Shown: positions 41,366 to 50,366 of the stretch, piece after piece | Numbering within the stretch: the stretch's first letter is position 1 | How the letters are laid out: the number at the start of each line of letters is the position of its first letter | DNA from: Arthrobacter sp. StoSoilB22 | GTDB lineage: Bacteria > Actinomycetota > Actinomycetes > Actinomycetales > Micrococcaceae | DNA length: 64,000 nt | Assembly: GCF_019977315.1 (NCBI RefSeq) | Contig: NZ_AP024652.1 | Location: 3,224,001 to 3,288,000, forward strand | Direction of reading: 5' to 3' | Notes under the pieces: generated by a model | Told to the model about the DNA's origin: nothing | Database searches by the model: none | What the model saw: the letters and a program-made list of their open reading frames with translations, nothing else | Position numbers and translations under genes: made by a program

Positions 41366-43120
41366 CTAGGCGTTGCTGACAATCCACGCCGTGGTGTCTG
41401 ACGGCAGCTTGCCATCCTCCAGCGGGCCGCTGGTTACCACGATGCTTCCCTCCGGAAGCTCAACGGGCTTGCTGCCGAAGTTGGTGACCGTGTGCCAGCC
41501 ACCGGGGCGGCTGAAGTGCAGTACGTCCTGGTTGCCGGTCTCCACCCACTGAAGTTCCTCGTCAGTCTGGAGTTCACTGCGCAGGCTCAGTGCCTTCCGG
41601 TAAAGCTCCAGTGTGGAGCCTTCCACTCCCTCTTGGGTGGCAACTGCGTAATCCTTGAACCACTCCGGCTGCGGGAGGTGTGCCTTGCCAGCACCGAAAC
41701 CGAAGGAAGAACCTTCCTCGGTCCACGGCAATGGCACGCGGCAACCATCCCTGCCAATCTCAACGCCCGGGTTACGGAAGAAGGACGGGTCCTGGCGTTC
41801 GGAATCGGGAATTTCCGAGACTTCGCGCAAGCCAAGCTCTTCGCCCTGGTAGAGGTAGGCAGAACCGGGAAGGGCGAGCAGCAGGAGCGTTGCGGCGCGG
41901 GCACGACGCAAGCCGAGTTCGACGTCGAGCTCTTCTGCCGGCGCGCCGGCCAGCAGCCAGCCCTTGCCGTCCTGACCCTTGGGCTCTCCGCCGGTGATGT
42001 CCTGGGCCGCGTTGGTTCCTTGCGCCACGGAACCCCCCTTGGGCAGACCGTAGCGGGTGGCGTGGCGGACGACGTCGTGGTTGGAGAAAACCCACGTGGA
42101 TGAGGCCCCGGACTCCTTGGCGGCTACCAGGTTGTCCGTGATGATTTTCTTGAAGGACGCGGCATCGAAATCGGACTGAAGCAGGTCGAAGTTGAACGCC
42201 TGGCCCAGTCCCTCAGGGCTGGCGTAGCGGGCACGGCGGGACTCGTGAACCCAGGCCTCGGCAACGGCAGTGCGCGGCGGGTTGTACTCGTTGAAGAGCT
42301 TGCGCCACTCGGCGTAGACCTCGTGCACTTCATCACGGTCCCAGAATGGGTGGGAGCCATCGGTGAAGCCATCCGTACCGTGTGCCTTGGCTTCCAAGTC
42401 AGCCTTCATGGGCAGCGGCTCGGACAGGTCCTTGGCCATGCCGTGGGCAACATCGATGCGGAACCCGTCCACGCCGCGATCCGACCAGAAGCGCAGCGTC
42501 TTGAGGAAGTCCTCGCGGATCTCCGGGTTCTCCCAGTTGAAGTCCGGCTGCTCCTTGGCGAAGATGTGCAGGTACCACTGGCCGGGAGTGCCGTCTGGTT
42601 CAGTGATGCGGTCCCAGATGGGTCCGCCGAAGACAGAGTCCCAGTCCGACGGCGGCAACTCACCGTTCTCGCCCCGGCCGTCGCGGAAGATGTAGCGGTC
42701 GCGTGCCGCGGAGCCCTTGGGCGAGGCCAGCGCTTCCTTGAACCATTCGTGCCGGTCCGAGGAGTGGTTGGGAACGATGTCCACCACGATCTTGATTCCT
42801 GCGGCGTGGAGGGCAGCGGCCATCTCATCGAAGTCCTCAAGGGTGCCCAGCTTGGGGTCCACATTGCGGTAGTCGTCAACGTCGTAGCCGCCGTCCGCGA
42901 GCGCCGACGGATAGAACGGGCTCAGCCAGACGGCGTCGATCCCCAACTCCTTCAGGTACGGGACCTTGGCCGTGATGCCCTTGATGTCCCCGAGTCCATC
43001 ACCGTTCGCGTCGTAGAAGCTGCGCGGGTAGATCTGGTAAACGGCTGCCTGACGCCACCAGTTCGGATCGGCCATGCGGTCTGAATCGGTACGGTGTGCC
43101 TGCGTGGCGGAAGTACTCAC
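41366..43120 (-). CDS. GH13 alpha-glucosidase (oligo-1,6/maltodextrin type)
   Basis: 584 aa from a GTG with AGGAG upstream. It hydrolyses alpha-glucosides in the cytoplasm; no signal peptide. GH13 regions: I DIVPNHSSDRHEWF, II DGFRIDVAHGMAKD (nucleophile Asp), III TAVAEAWVHES (acid/base Glu), IV FSNHDVVRHATRYG (third Asp). The opening WWRQAAVYQIYPRSFYDANGDGLGDIKGI is typical. Last gene of the importer locus, with its own TAAATTTA operator just upstream, so it is controlled by the divergent ROK repressor. Confidence 0.95.
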   Translation of the reverse strand: MSTSATQAHRTDSDRMADPNWWRQAAVYQIYPRSFYDANGDGLGDIKGITAKVPYLKELGIDAVWLSPFYPSALADGGYDVDDYRNVDPKLGTLEDFDEMAAALHAAGIKIVVDIVPNHSSDRHEWFKEALASPKGSAARDRYIFRDGRGENGELPPSDWDSVFGGPIWDRITEPDGTPGQWYLHIFAKEQPDFNWENPEIREDFLKTLRFWSDRGVDGFRIDVAHGMAKDLSEPLPMKADLEAKAHGTDGFTDGSHPFWDRDEVHEVYAEWRKLFNEYNPPRTAVAEAWVHESRRARYASPEGLGQAFNFDLLQSDFDAASFKKIITDNLVAAKESGASSTWVFSNHDVVRHATRYGLPKGGSVAQGTNAAQDITGGEPKGQDGKGWLLAGAPAEELDVELGLRRARAATLLLLALPGSAYLYQGEELGLREVSEIPDSERQDPSFFRNPGVEIGRDGCRVPLPWTEEGSSFGFGAGKAHLPQPEWFKDYAVATQEGVEGSTLELYRKALSLRSELQTDEELQWVETGNQDVLHFSRPGGWHTVTNFGSKPVELPEGSIVVTSGPLEDGKLPSDTTAWIVSNA

Positions 43121-43133
43121 GAAACTCCTTTGA

Positions 43134-43150
43134 TTTAGAATCTAAATTTA
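43134..43150. promoter_or_regulatory. ROK operator upstream of the alpha-glucosidase
   Basis: TTTAGA-A-TCTAAA (43134-43146) is a perfect palindrome and it overlaps TAAATTTA (43143-43150), the same core found twice more upstream of the solute-binding gene. Confidence 0.7.
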
Positions 43151-43197
43151 TGTCCCGGACCAGTATGAAACGCCCGGAGGTTGAAGGTCAACAGTGC

Positions 43198-44100
43198 TTA
43201 GCCCTTGACGGCACCCTGGGTCACCCCTGCCATGACCCAGCGCTGGGTGAACAAGTACGCAATGATCGCCGGAGCCATCGCCATCAGGTACGACGCGAAT
43301 GACACGTGGTAGTTGTTGCTGAATTGGGTCTGGAACAGGTTCTGCCGCACCGGCAGCGTCTGGAGGGACGGGTCCGAGATGATGAGCGAGGGCATCATGA
43401 AGTCATTCCACGCGTAGAGGAAGGCGAAGATGCCCACGGTGGCGCTCATCGGCGCCAGCAACGGAAAAATCAGCTTCCAGAAAGTCTGCCACGTAGTTGC
43501 GCCGTCAATCCTGGCGCTCTCTTCGAGTTCCATCGGGATGGAGCGCAGGAAGGCAGTGAAGAGCAGGACGCTGAAGCTCAGCTGGAACATGGTGGCAAGC
43601 AGGATGACGCCAAACGGATTATCCAAGCCAAGGCGGCCCGTGAGCTGAATCTGCGGCAGCGCAACTACGGGGAACGGAATGAACATTGCTCCCAGAAGGT
43701 AGAAGAACGAGTACCTGAACAGCCGACGCTCCCAGTTGCGCACGATCGCGTACGAGGCGAAGGCAGCCAGGACAATGGTGGCCACCACGGTCCCCGCTGT
43801 CACCAGCAAAGACATAGCAGCCCCCACCGGGAAGTTGGTCAGGGTCCAGGCTTGGACAAAGCCCTCAATGCTGAACGGGGCGGGAAAGGAGAAGGCGTTG
43901 CCGTCCACGGCTTGCCCTTGGGTCTTGAACGCCATGGAGACCGTGACATACAGGGGAAGCAGCACGGTGACCGCGCACAGGATGAGGATGGTGGTTGCCG
44001 GCCAGTTCACGCGTTCGACGGCGGACTCGGACCGGCGCCGGCTCTTTCCGGTGGGCTGGGTGGTGGGCTCGGTGATGGCGAGGGTGGCTTGATTGGTCAT
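43198..44100 (-). CDS. Carbohydrate ABC transporter permease (MalG/AglG type)
   Basis: 300 aa with six helices. EAA loop EESARIDGATTWQTFWKLIFPLLAPMSATVGIF is that of CUT1 permeases; the C-terminus VMAGVTQGAVKG is the usual MalG-type ending. Start overlaps the stop of the upstream permease by 1 nt. It forms a heterodimer with that protein. No ATPase gene is in the cluster, so it probably uses a shared MsiK-like ATPase encoded elsewhere, as is common in actinobacteria. Confidence 0.93.
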   Translation of the reverse strand: MTNQATLAITEPTTQPTGKSRRRSESAVERVNWPATTILILCAVTVLLPLYVTVSMAFKTQGQAVDGNAFSFPAPFSIEGFVQAWTLTNFPVGAAMSLLVTAGTVVATIVLAAFASYAIVRNWERRLFRYSFFYLLGAMFIPFPVVALPQIQLTGRLGLDNPFGVILLATMFQLSFSVLLFTAFLRSIPMELEESARIDGATTWQTFWKLIFPLLAPMSATVGIFAFLYAWNDFMMPSLIISDPSLQTLPVRQNLFQTQFSNNYHVSFASYLMAMAPAIIAYLFTQRWVMAGVTQGAVKG

Positions 44101-45044
44101 CAGAGTGCATTCCGTCCGCGAGTCAGCGAAAGCTGTACGAGAGAGATAACAATGGCTACTACGAAGAAGATCGTGGCGTTGGCCATCTGGTAGGCGTAGT
44201 CGCCGCCGTTGAAGCCCGAGATGACGGTCATCGCGATGCTTCGGGTGGACGTGCCCGGGCCACCGTTGGTCAGGCCAACAATGATGTCGTAGGCGTTCAG
44301 GAAGCCCTTGAATCCCAGGATGATGTTGATGACCACGTAGCCCGACACCAACGGAAGCGTGATCTTGACCAACTGCTGGAACTTGCTGGCTCCATCGATC
44401 TCCGCAGCTTCATAGACGTCGCCCGGCACGGCCACCAGTCCTGCGATATAAATCAGCAGTGCACCCGGCACAGCCTGCCAGGCAGTGACCAACACAATGG
44501 CTACCCAGGCGAGGTCCGGGTTTGCCAGCAAGCTGTTCTCCAACCAGGGAATCCCGGCAACGGCACCCAGGGACGGCAGCGAGTTGGAGAACAGGAAGTT
44601 GAAGACATAGGCGATGATGATGCCCGAGACCACCATGGGGATGACGAAAATGGTCCGCAGCGCCGATTTCATCCTGATGCGTGAGGTCAGCCCGACGGCC
44701 AGGAGGAACGCCACCACGTTCACGGCGATCACGGTGACGATGGAGAACCCGAACGTGAACAGGTAGCTCTGCAGGATGGCGGGATCGCTGAAAATCGCAA
44801 TGTAGTTGGTCAGGCCGACAAATTCCCAGTCACCGATTCCGATCGAGTTGGTGAAACTGAAGAAGATGCCGATGATTCCCGGAACGGTGATGGCCAACGT
44901 GAAGAGGATGAGGCTGGGGACGAGGAAAAAGTAGAAGATCGGCTCGACCCGGCGCTTGCTGCCCTGCTGCTGACGGCCTTGCTTGGCCGAAGCCTGCTTC
45001 CGGCCGTCCTGCCCGGACGTGGTGGGGGTGGTGATGATGGACAT
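44100..45044 (-). CDS. Carbohydrate ABC transporter permease (MalF/AglF type)
   Basis: 314 aa from the ATG at 45044, with GGGAG upstream. A basic N-terminus (SGQDGRKQASAKQGRQQQGSK) precedes six helices (PIFYFFLVPSLILFTLAITVPGIIGIFFSF first). EAA loop EAAEIDGASKFQQLVKITLPLVSGYVVINIILGF. Paired with the second permease and the solute-binding lipoprotein in one transcript. Confidence 0.93.
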   Translation of the reverse strand: MSIITTPTTSGQDGRKQASAKQGRQQQGSKRRVEPIFYFFLVPSLILFTLAITVPGIIGIFFSFTNSIGIGDWEFVGLTNYIAIFSDPAILQSYLFTFGFSIVTVIAVNVVAFLLAVGLTSRIRMKSALRTIFVIPMVVSGIIIAYVFNFLFSNSLPSLGAVAGIPWLENSLLANPDLAWVAIVLVTAWQAVPGALLIYIAGLVAVPGDVYEAAEIDGASKFQQLVKITLPLVSGYVVINIILGFKGFLNAYDIIVGLTNGGPGTSTRSIAMTVISGFNGGDYAYQMANATIFFVVAIVISLVQLSLTRGRNAL

Positions 45045-45067
45045 GATGTTGACTCCCTGCTTCAGCG

Positions 45068-46333
45068 CTACTGGCGGAAAGCCAGCCGCGCCCAATCTGC
45101 GTCGAGGGTGCTAAGGGTGGAGGTGGGGCTGGCGCCGAAAACGAGGGCCTGCGTGTAGTTCATGATCGGGATGGTTTTTGGTACCAGCACTGAAGGACCC
45201 TGGTAGACCTGGGCTTGCTCGTAGTACCGCACCATTCCTTCAATCCGGGGGTCGGGGACGTTCGCAGAGTCCTTGGTGGGCGTGAAGCCCAGCTGAGATT
45301 TGTTGTAGGCATCGATCACTTCGGGCCGGTAAAGGTACTCGAGAAAGTCCTGCGCGGCCTCCTTGTGCTTGGAGGCCTCCGGGATCCATGCCGCCAGATC
45401 CACGTTGACGCGCACGCGCAGGTCCTCGGGGTTCTCGGTCATCGGCAGCGGAAAGGTGCCGAGCTTAAGGTCCGGGGCCGTCTTGGCGATCTCGCTGAAG
45501 GCCCACGGGCCCTGTAGGTACATGGCAGCCTTGCCCTGGGAGAAGGCCAGGTTGCCGTCGCCGTAGGCCCGGCTTGCAGCATCCTTGTTGACGTACTTCG
45601 AGGCCAGTTCCAGCATCTTGCCAACAGGCTTTTCAAAGTCTTTCTGGAAGGACACTGCAGATTTTGGCCCCACGTTGGTGCCTTCGGCGGAAAGCTTGTC
45701 AAAGAAGTCCAGTGTGTCCACCTGGCCACCCACCGAGTAGTCGAACCAGCCCTGGGCGATGGTCCAGTCGTCCTTCCACGTGGCGTAGAACGGCGTCACT
45801 CCAGCGGCTTTGAGTTGCTCGCATGCTGCGGTCAACTCACTCCAGGTGGTGGGCACCTTGATGTTGTTGGCCGCGAAGATTTCCTTGTTGTAGATGACCG
45901 AGGAGGCCATGATCGAGTACGGCAGCGCGCTGGTGCGGTCCGGATAGGTCCCGTATTGGTCCATCAACGGCTGGAGATCTTCCCGGATCTTTGACGCCGC
46001 TGCCGTACCGGAGAGATCGCTCAAGGCGCCCCGCTGGACAAAGCGTGAGGTTTCCATGTTGTAGTTCGCCAAGGCGATGTCCGGCGGATTTCCCCGGACG
46101 AAGCTCGCGGACACCACATCCACCCCCGAGGTGTCCAGGACAACCTCGGTGTCGTTCTGGGAGGCGTTGTAGTCGGCAACCAGCTTGGTCATGAAGCCAA
46201 TGGCTTCGCGCTTGCTGAACGTGAAGCGGATGGTTTCCTTGCCCGATTCCCCCGTGCAACCGGAGAGGAGACCGGCCAATAGGGCCAGTCCGAGGGTCAT
46301 CGCCGCAAGGCGCTTCTTACGCGTAGGTTTCAC
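45068..46333 (-). CDS. Sugar-binding lipoprotein of the alpha-glucoside ABC importer
   Basis: 421 aa from a GTG. Signal peptide KKRLAAMTLGLALLAGLLSGC with lipobox LSGC; CUT1 solute-binding family (extracellular solute-binding protein 1). Ligand-site blocks: PYSIMASSVIYNKEIFAANNIKVPTTWSELTAACEQLKAAG and MYLQGPWAFSEIA. Together with the GH13 enzyme it predicts uptake of alpha-glucosides such as maltose, trehalose or isomaltose; the exact sugar is unknown. Divergent from the ROK gene across three TAAATTTA copies in two sites. Confidence 0.93.
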   Translation of the reverse strand: MKPTRKKRLAAMTLGLALLAGLLSGCTGESGKETIRFTFSKREAIGFMTKLVADYNASQNDTEVVLDTSGVDVVSASFVRGNPPDIALANYNMETSRFVQRGALSDLSGTAAASKIREDLQPLMDQYGTYPDRTSALPYSIMASSVIYNKEIFAANNIKVPTTWSELTAACEQLKAAGVTPFYATWKDDWTIAQGWFDYSVGGQVDTLDFFDKLSAEGTNVGPKSAVSFQKDFEKPVGKMLELASKYVNKDAASRAYGDGNLAFSQGKAAMYLQGPWAFSEIAKTAPDLKLGTFPLPMTENPEDLRVRVNVDLAAWIPEASKHKEAAQDFLEYLYRPEVIDAYNKSQLGFTPTKDSANVPDPRIEGMVRYYEQAQVYQGPSVLVPKTIPIMNYTQALVFGASPTSTLSTLDADWARLAFRQ

Positions 46334-46420
46334 AGACTCCGTGGTCCTTTCGTCGTGCGGACCGCTGTGGCCGCCGTGCCCGGGAGATCGCTACTGACCA
46401 GCCCGAGTTTAGATAGGAGA

Positions 46421-46428
46421 TAAATTTA
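46421..46428. promoter_or_regulatory. ROK operator core near the importer start
   Basis: TAAATTTA lies 88 bp upstream of the solute-binding gene start; the flanks carry TTTAGAT (46408-46414), a partial arm of the same motif. Confidence 0.6.
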
Positions 46429-46494
46429 TGACCTATCACTAGTCTGAGTGACGTGCACCACAGGGTCAAGCTTTTGGGCGGAATTGCGTCACAA

Positions 46495-46519
46495 TCTAAA
46501 TTTATGTACTAAATTTAGA
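46495..46519. promoter_or_regulatory. Double ROK operator in front of the regulator gene
   Basis: TCTAAATTTA (46495-46504), TGTAC, TAAATTTAGA (46510-46519): a perfect 25-bp inverted repeat made of two TAAATTTA cores 13 bp apart, about 50 bp before the ROK start. Confidence 0.8.
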
Positions 46520-46568
46520 GAGATCGTTCCATCGCTCCCGATGGACGCCCAAGAGTTTGGAGTACCCC

Positions 46569-47792
46569 ATGCTGAGCGGGACTGCACCGTCAACCCAACT
46601 GGTACGCCGGGTCAACGCCAGCGCAATGCTCAAGGCCATGCGCGGCGCCGGTGTCCTCACCGGAACCGAGTTGATGGACTCCACCGGACTCTCGCGCGCC
46701 ACCGTCATATCGATCTGCGATGAACTGGTCCGGCTCGGTTGGCTCCGGGAGTTGGAGAACCAGCGGGGTACCGGGGACTACGTCAAGGGACGCCCGGCCC
46801 GCCGCTTCGTATTCGACGACGACGCGGCCAGCGTCATCGGCATCGACATCGGCGCCACCAAGATCACGGCAATCGTGGCCAACATGGCAGGGGCATCCCT
46901 GTCCAGGGTCACCATGCCCTTCCGTGCCTTCAACCTCTCTGCCGATGAACGCGCCGACGTGCTGGACCGCATTGCCGCAGACGCCCTGAAGCAGGCAGGA
47001 GTCACTGCGGATTCCGTGCTGGCGGTCGCCGTGGGGGTTGCTGCACCGGTCAGCCGCGACGGCGAAGTCCTCACCGTCCAGGAATTCTGGAGGTCCTTCG
47101 ACGTCCGCAGGATCGTCGCTGAGCGGCACGGCTGGCATGTCCTCCTGGAAAATGACGCCAACCTGGCCGCCTTGGCCGAACGGTGGCAGGGCACCGCGCA
47201 AGGAGTGGACAACCTCGTAGTCATGTTGGCCGGTGACCGCCTGGGCTCGGGCATCCTTGAATCCGGACGCCTGCTCCGCGGCCAGCTCGGAGGCTTCGGT
47301 GAACTGGGCTACCTGGACACCGTGGAAGGCGTGGGAGACACCTACGGAATTGCCCACTACGCTGCACGGTGGGGCCGCGAAGCCATGGAAGCCAGCGCCA
47401 CGACCTCGCTGCACACTCTCTGTGGCGGCCATCCCGAATCCCTAAGCGCCGAGATGGTCTTCGAAGCCGCAGCAGAGGGCGATAACGCCGCGCGAACCGT
47501 GCTGGACCGCCTGTCCGAACGCATGGCCCGGGTCATCGGTTCAGTCAGTACGTTGGTGAACCCGGACCTGGTGGTCATAGCCGGGGCCGTGGCGGCCTCG
47601 GCCCACACACTGATTCCGGGCATAGAGGAAAAGATGACAGAGTTCACCTTCACTCCCCCGCGCCTGGCAACCTCGCCCCTCGGGGACGGCATTGTCTCCC
47701 TCGGCGCAATCCGGCACGCACTGGACTACGTCGAGGAACACGCACTGGATCTCTACCCGGCCTCACTGTCACAGCAAGTGACGGCCAATTGA
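46569..47792 (+). CDS. ROK-family transcriptional repressor of the alpha-glucoside locus
   Basis: 407 aa from the ATG at 46569 (GGAG 6 nt upstream; an in-frame TTG at 46557 is the alternative). Winged helix VRRVNASAMLKAMRGAGVLTGTELMDSTGLSRATVISICDELVRLG. The ROK domain has the phosphate loop IGIDIGATKITAIVA and the sugar-binding Asp in LENDANLAALAER. The usual zinc motif C-x-C-G-x-x-G-C after the GELG block is absent: GGFGELGYLDTVEGVGDTYGIAHYAA has none of those cysteines. It probably represses the importer and GH13 gene until an alpha-glucoside or its product binds. Confidence 0.9.
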   Translation: MLSGTAPSTQLVRRVNASAMLKAMRGAGVLTGTELMDSTGLSRATVISICDELVRLGWLRELENQRGTGDYVKGRPARRFVFDDDAASVIGIDIGATKITAIVANMAGASLSRVTMPFRAFNLSADERADVLDRIAADALKQAGVTADSVLAVAVGVAAPVSRDGEVLTVQEFWRSFDVRRIVAERHGWHVLLENDANLAALAERWQGTAQGVDNLVVMLAGDRLGSGILESGRLLRGQLGGFGELGYLDTVEGVGDTYGIAHYAARWGREAMEASATTSLHTLCGGHPESLSAEMVFEAAAEGDNAARTVLDRLSERMARVIGSVSTLVNPDLVVIAGAVAASAHTLIPGIEEKMTEFTFTPPRLATSPLGDGIVSLGAIRHALDYVEEHALDLYPASLSQQVTAN

Positions 47793-47819
47793 TTCGCTGA
47801 GCCCCGTCCGGTGTCGATC

Positions 47820-49391
47820 CTAATCCGGCATGGACATGGTCCGCAGGTCCAGTTGCCGGAGGACCCTGTCAGCGACTTCCGGATCGGTGCCTGGCTCATT
47901 GCGGGCCGCCACCACTTCCTGGCGGGCTGCGTCCAGGGCGATGGTTTGCACGGCAATGGAGAGTTCCCGTCCACGCTTACGCTTCTCGGCGACGGACTCG
48001 TTCTGCAATGTGCCGTCCAACAGCTCAGCGTGAAGGCGGCGCATCTTCTCCTTCACCAAGGTCACCTTCTCGGCCGGGAGTTCCTTCATGAGGTCGTGGT
48101 CCTTCAGAGCGGCCACGGCGGCAGACTGTGCACGCTTAGCCAGGACCTTCGCGGCGTCCTGTTCGTGTGATCCGTCCTCGGTCGCATCCAGGACCCGCAT
48201 GAGCCACGGCAGCGTGAGCCCGGGCAGGACCAGGGTGGCTAGGAGCACCGCGCAGGCGATCACCAGGATCTCGTGGCGGGCCGGGAAGTCGCTGCCGTCC
48301 GGCAACGTCATGGGGAGTGCCAGGGCCAGCGCCAGGGTGGCGAGGCCGCGCATGCCGCACCATGTCAGGATCAACACTTCCTTGGGCGAGGTTGGCTGCA
48401 ACAGGTTTCGGCGTTTTCGAGCGGTGAGGGCGAGTAGACCCAACCACAGGAAGCGCACCACAAACACCAGGACGCAGATCACCACCGCCATGCCGATCAT
48501 GCCAAAGATAGCAGTGCCTTCATCGCGGATGACGTGACGGATTTCCAGCCCCACCAGCCCAAAAGCCAGCCCGGTTGCCAGCAGCTCCACCACGTCCCAG
48601 AAGGCGGTCCGCGTGATGCGTTCGGCGGCATCCTGAGGCCGCGTATGGCGCTGCAGTTCCAAGGCGGTGACGACGACGGCCACCACACCTGAGGCGTGCA
48701 GCTCCTCCGCGAGGATGTAGGCGGCGAAGGGAACAACCAGGGTCACGGCCTTGCGGGCAACCATGGACGTCACCAACGTAGTGATGAACTTGGTCAGCCA
48801 ACCCATCGCGACGCCAATCACCACGGCCAGTGCGGCGCCAATGACAAACTGGGGAATGACCTCGGGGCCAACTTCCTTGCCGGACATGGTTGCCGCAACC
48901 GCTGCCTGGAAGATCACGATTGCCGCGGCGTCGTTGAAGAGTCCTTCGCTCTGGAGGACAGTGATGAGCCGTCGCGGCATGTGCACACGACCCGCCACGG
49001 ATTCCACCGCAACGGGGTCCGGAGGGGCCACCATGGCACCCAGCGCAATTGCCGCCGGAATGCCGATACCCGGGATCATCAGCCAGGCAGCACCAGCCAC
49101 TACTGCAGTGGAGACCACCACCAGGGCCACGGCCAACAGCAGCAGTGTCCGCCAGCGTACGCGAAAAACCGCCCAGGAGCTCTTTTGCGCGGTCGCGAAC
49201 AACAAGGGCGGAAGGAAGATCGGCAGGATCAGTTCCGGCGAAATCTCAAACTCGGGAAAGCCCGGTATGAAGGTCAGCCCAACGGCCAGAAGCAACATCA
49301 ACACCGGGTACGGAAGCCGAAGCCTGTCCCCCAAGCCCACTGCCACCACCGTCGCGAGCAGCAACCCGACAATGAGCGCCAACTGATCCAT
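47820..49391 (-). CDS. Na+/H+ antiporter, CPA1 family (NhaP/NHE type)
   Basis: 523 aa with ~12 helices followed by a ~110-residue cytoplasmic tail. Ion site: ALGAMVAPPDPVAVESVAGRVHMPRRLITVLQSEGLFNDAAAIVIF, with the conserved Asp pair/Glu-x-x-x-N-D of CPA1. The tail (AAKVLAKRAQSAAVAALKDHDLMKELPAEK) is charged and helical. It exchanges Na+ or K+ for H+ across the plasma membrane. Single minus-strand gene. Confidence 0.93.
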   Translation of the reverse strand: MDQLALIVGLLLATVVAVGLGDRLRLPYPVLMLLLAVGLTFIPGFPEFEISPELILPIFLPPLLFATAQKSSWAVFRVRWRTLLLLAVALVVVSTAVVAGAAWLMIPGIGIPAAIALGAMVAPPDPVAVESVAGRVHMPRRLITVLQSEGLFNDAAAIVIFQAAVAATMSGKEVGPEVIPQFVIGAALAVVIGVAMGWLTKFITTLVTSMVARKAVTLVVPFAAYILAEELHASGVVAVVVTALELQRHTRPQDAAERITRTAFWDVVELLATGLAFGLVGLEIRHVIRDEGTAIFGMIGMAVVICVLVFVVRFLWLGLLALTARKRRNLLQPTSPKEVLILTWCGMRGLATLALALALPMTLPDGSDFPARHEILVIACAVLLATLVLPGLTLPWLMRVLDATEDGSHEQDAAKVLAKRAQSAAVAALKDHDLMKELPAEKVTLVKEKMRRLHAELLDGTLQNESVAEKRKRGRELSIAVQTIALDAARQEVVAARNEPGTDPEVADRVLRQLDLRTMSMPD

Positions 49392-49509
49392 GTTCCTGCT
49401 TCCCCAGAGGTTGTAAGGCCCTTCCCCGGGCGAAGCCGAAAAAGGTCCCTACCAACATATCGCGGTGCGCAGGCTCACCCTGTGCGTGGTCCGCGTCTCC
49501 AGTGCAGGA

Positions 49510-50166
49510 TCAGTCCTCCGTGAGGGCATCCACCACGTCCTTGGATCCGTCCTTAAAGGCGATGGTCCGGTGGATGGTGCCCGGCAACTCCAGCACCGCC
49601 GCAGTGACCAAGGCAACATTGGCCCGTGAGGTCTCCGTGCCGCTACCGGGGTTCTCCGGGTCAGTCTGGATCTGACCCGTGGCCGGCTCGTCGGTCAGGG
49701 TTCCAGGGCCCAGGACGGTCCAGTCCAACTGGGTAGCCCGCAGGTAATCGTCGGCCGCCGCTTTGGCCTCGGCATAGGCAAAGAACGGGTTGTCGGCGGG
49801 CACACCGTGGTCCTTGGCGGCACCAATATAAGAAACCATCACATACCGTTTAACCCCCGCCTCTGCGGCGGCGTCCATCGACCTGATGGCTGCGTCCCGA
49901 TCCACGGCATAGGTCCTGTCAGGATTCCCTCCACCGGCTCCTGCTGACCAGACCACGGCATCGTGGCCCTTGAGCGCTTGGGCGAGTTCCGCCGTCGTCG
50001 AGTTCTCCACATCCAGCACCTCAGCCGAGGCACCGGTCTCCGTGACATCTGCCACATGGTCGGGATTTCGGATGAAGGATGTGACGTCGTGACCTTCGCC
50101 ACTAAGAATGCGGGACAGATGCAGGGCCACTTTCCCGTGGCCACCAATGATTGCGATTCGGCTCAT
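49510..50166 (-). CDS. NAD(P)H-binding atypical short-chain dehydrogenase (YwnB/YhfK-like)
   Basis: 218 aa from the ATG at 50166. Rossmann loop IAIIGGHGKVALHLSRIL (G-x-x-G-x-x-x), then SAGAGGGNPDRTYAVDRDAAIRSMDAAAEAGVKRYVMVSYIGA and WTVLGPGTLTDEPATGQI. These atypical SDRs bind NADP and serve as oxidoreductases or redox sensors. The catalytic Tyr/Lys pair is not clear. Single gene. Confidence 0.88.
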   Translation of the reverse strand: MSRIAIIGGHGKVALHLSRILSGEGHDVTSFIRNPDHVADVTETGASAEVLDVENSTTAELAQALKGHDAVVWSAGAGGGNPDRTYAVDRDAAIRSMDAAAEAGVKRYVMVSYIGAAKDHGVPADNPFFAYAEAKAAADDYLRATQLDWTVLGPGTLTDEPATGQIQTDPENPGSGTETSRANVALVTAAVLELPGTIHRTIAFKDGSKDVVDALTED

Positions 50167-50194
50167 GAAACCATTCTGTCCCACTCAACGAAAA

Positions 50195-50225
50195 AAGACC
50201 CCGCAGGCAGAAGCTGCGGGGTCTT
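50195..50225 (-). terminator. Intrinsic terminator of tRNA-Met
   Basis: AAGACCCCGCAG and CTGCGGGGTCTT form a 12-bp stem; read on the minus strand it is followed by a run of six T residues. It lies 7 nt past the tRNA 3' end. Confidence 0.92.
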
Positions 50226-50231
50226 GCTCTG

Positions 50232-50305
50232 TAGCGGTGGGGAGGCTCGATCTCCCGACCTCACGATTATGAGTCGTGCGCTCTAACCAACTGAGCTACA
50301 CCGCC
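50232..50305 (-). tRNA. tRNA-Met (CAT anticodon, elongator type)
   Basis: 74 nt cloverleaf: acceptor GGCGGTG/CACCGCT, D-arm GCTCAGTTGGTTAGAGC, anticodon loop CTCATAA (CAT), T-arm with TTCGA-type loop in its AT-CGAG form. Discriminator A; CCA not encoded. A lysidine-modified Ile-tRNA cannot be fully excluded, but the G1-T72 end pair and loop suit elongator Met. Confidence 0.93.
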
Positions 50306-50319
50306 ACGAATGAGAAAAA

Positions 50320-50355
50320 CCTGTGTCAAGCCGGTCAAAACCGCCTTGACACAGG
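50320..50355 (-). terminator. Intrinsic terminator of tRNA-Thr
   Basis: CCTGTGTCAAG and CTTGACACAGG make an 11-bp perfect stem; on the minus strand a T5 run follows. It separates tRNA-Thr from tRNA-Met, so each tRNA has its own unit. Confidence 0.92.
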
Positions 50356-50366
50356 CCCTCATCCAG

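Noticed and set aside
47820..50184. Genomic island beside the tRNA genes
   Set aside because: No integrase, direct repeats of the tRNA ends or phage genes are visible near the tRNA-Met and tRNA-Thr genes.
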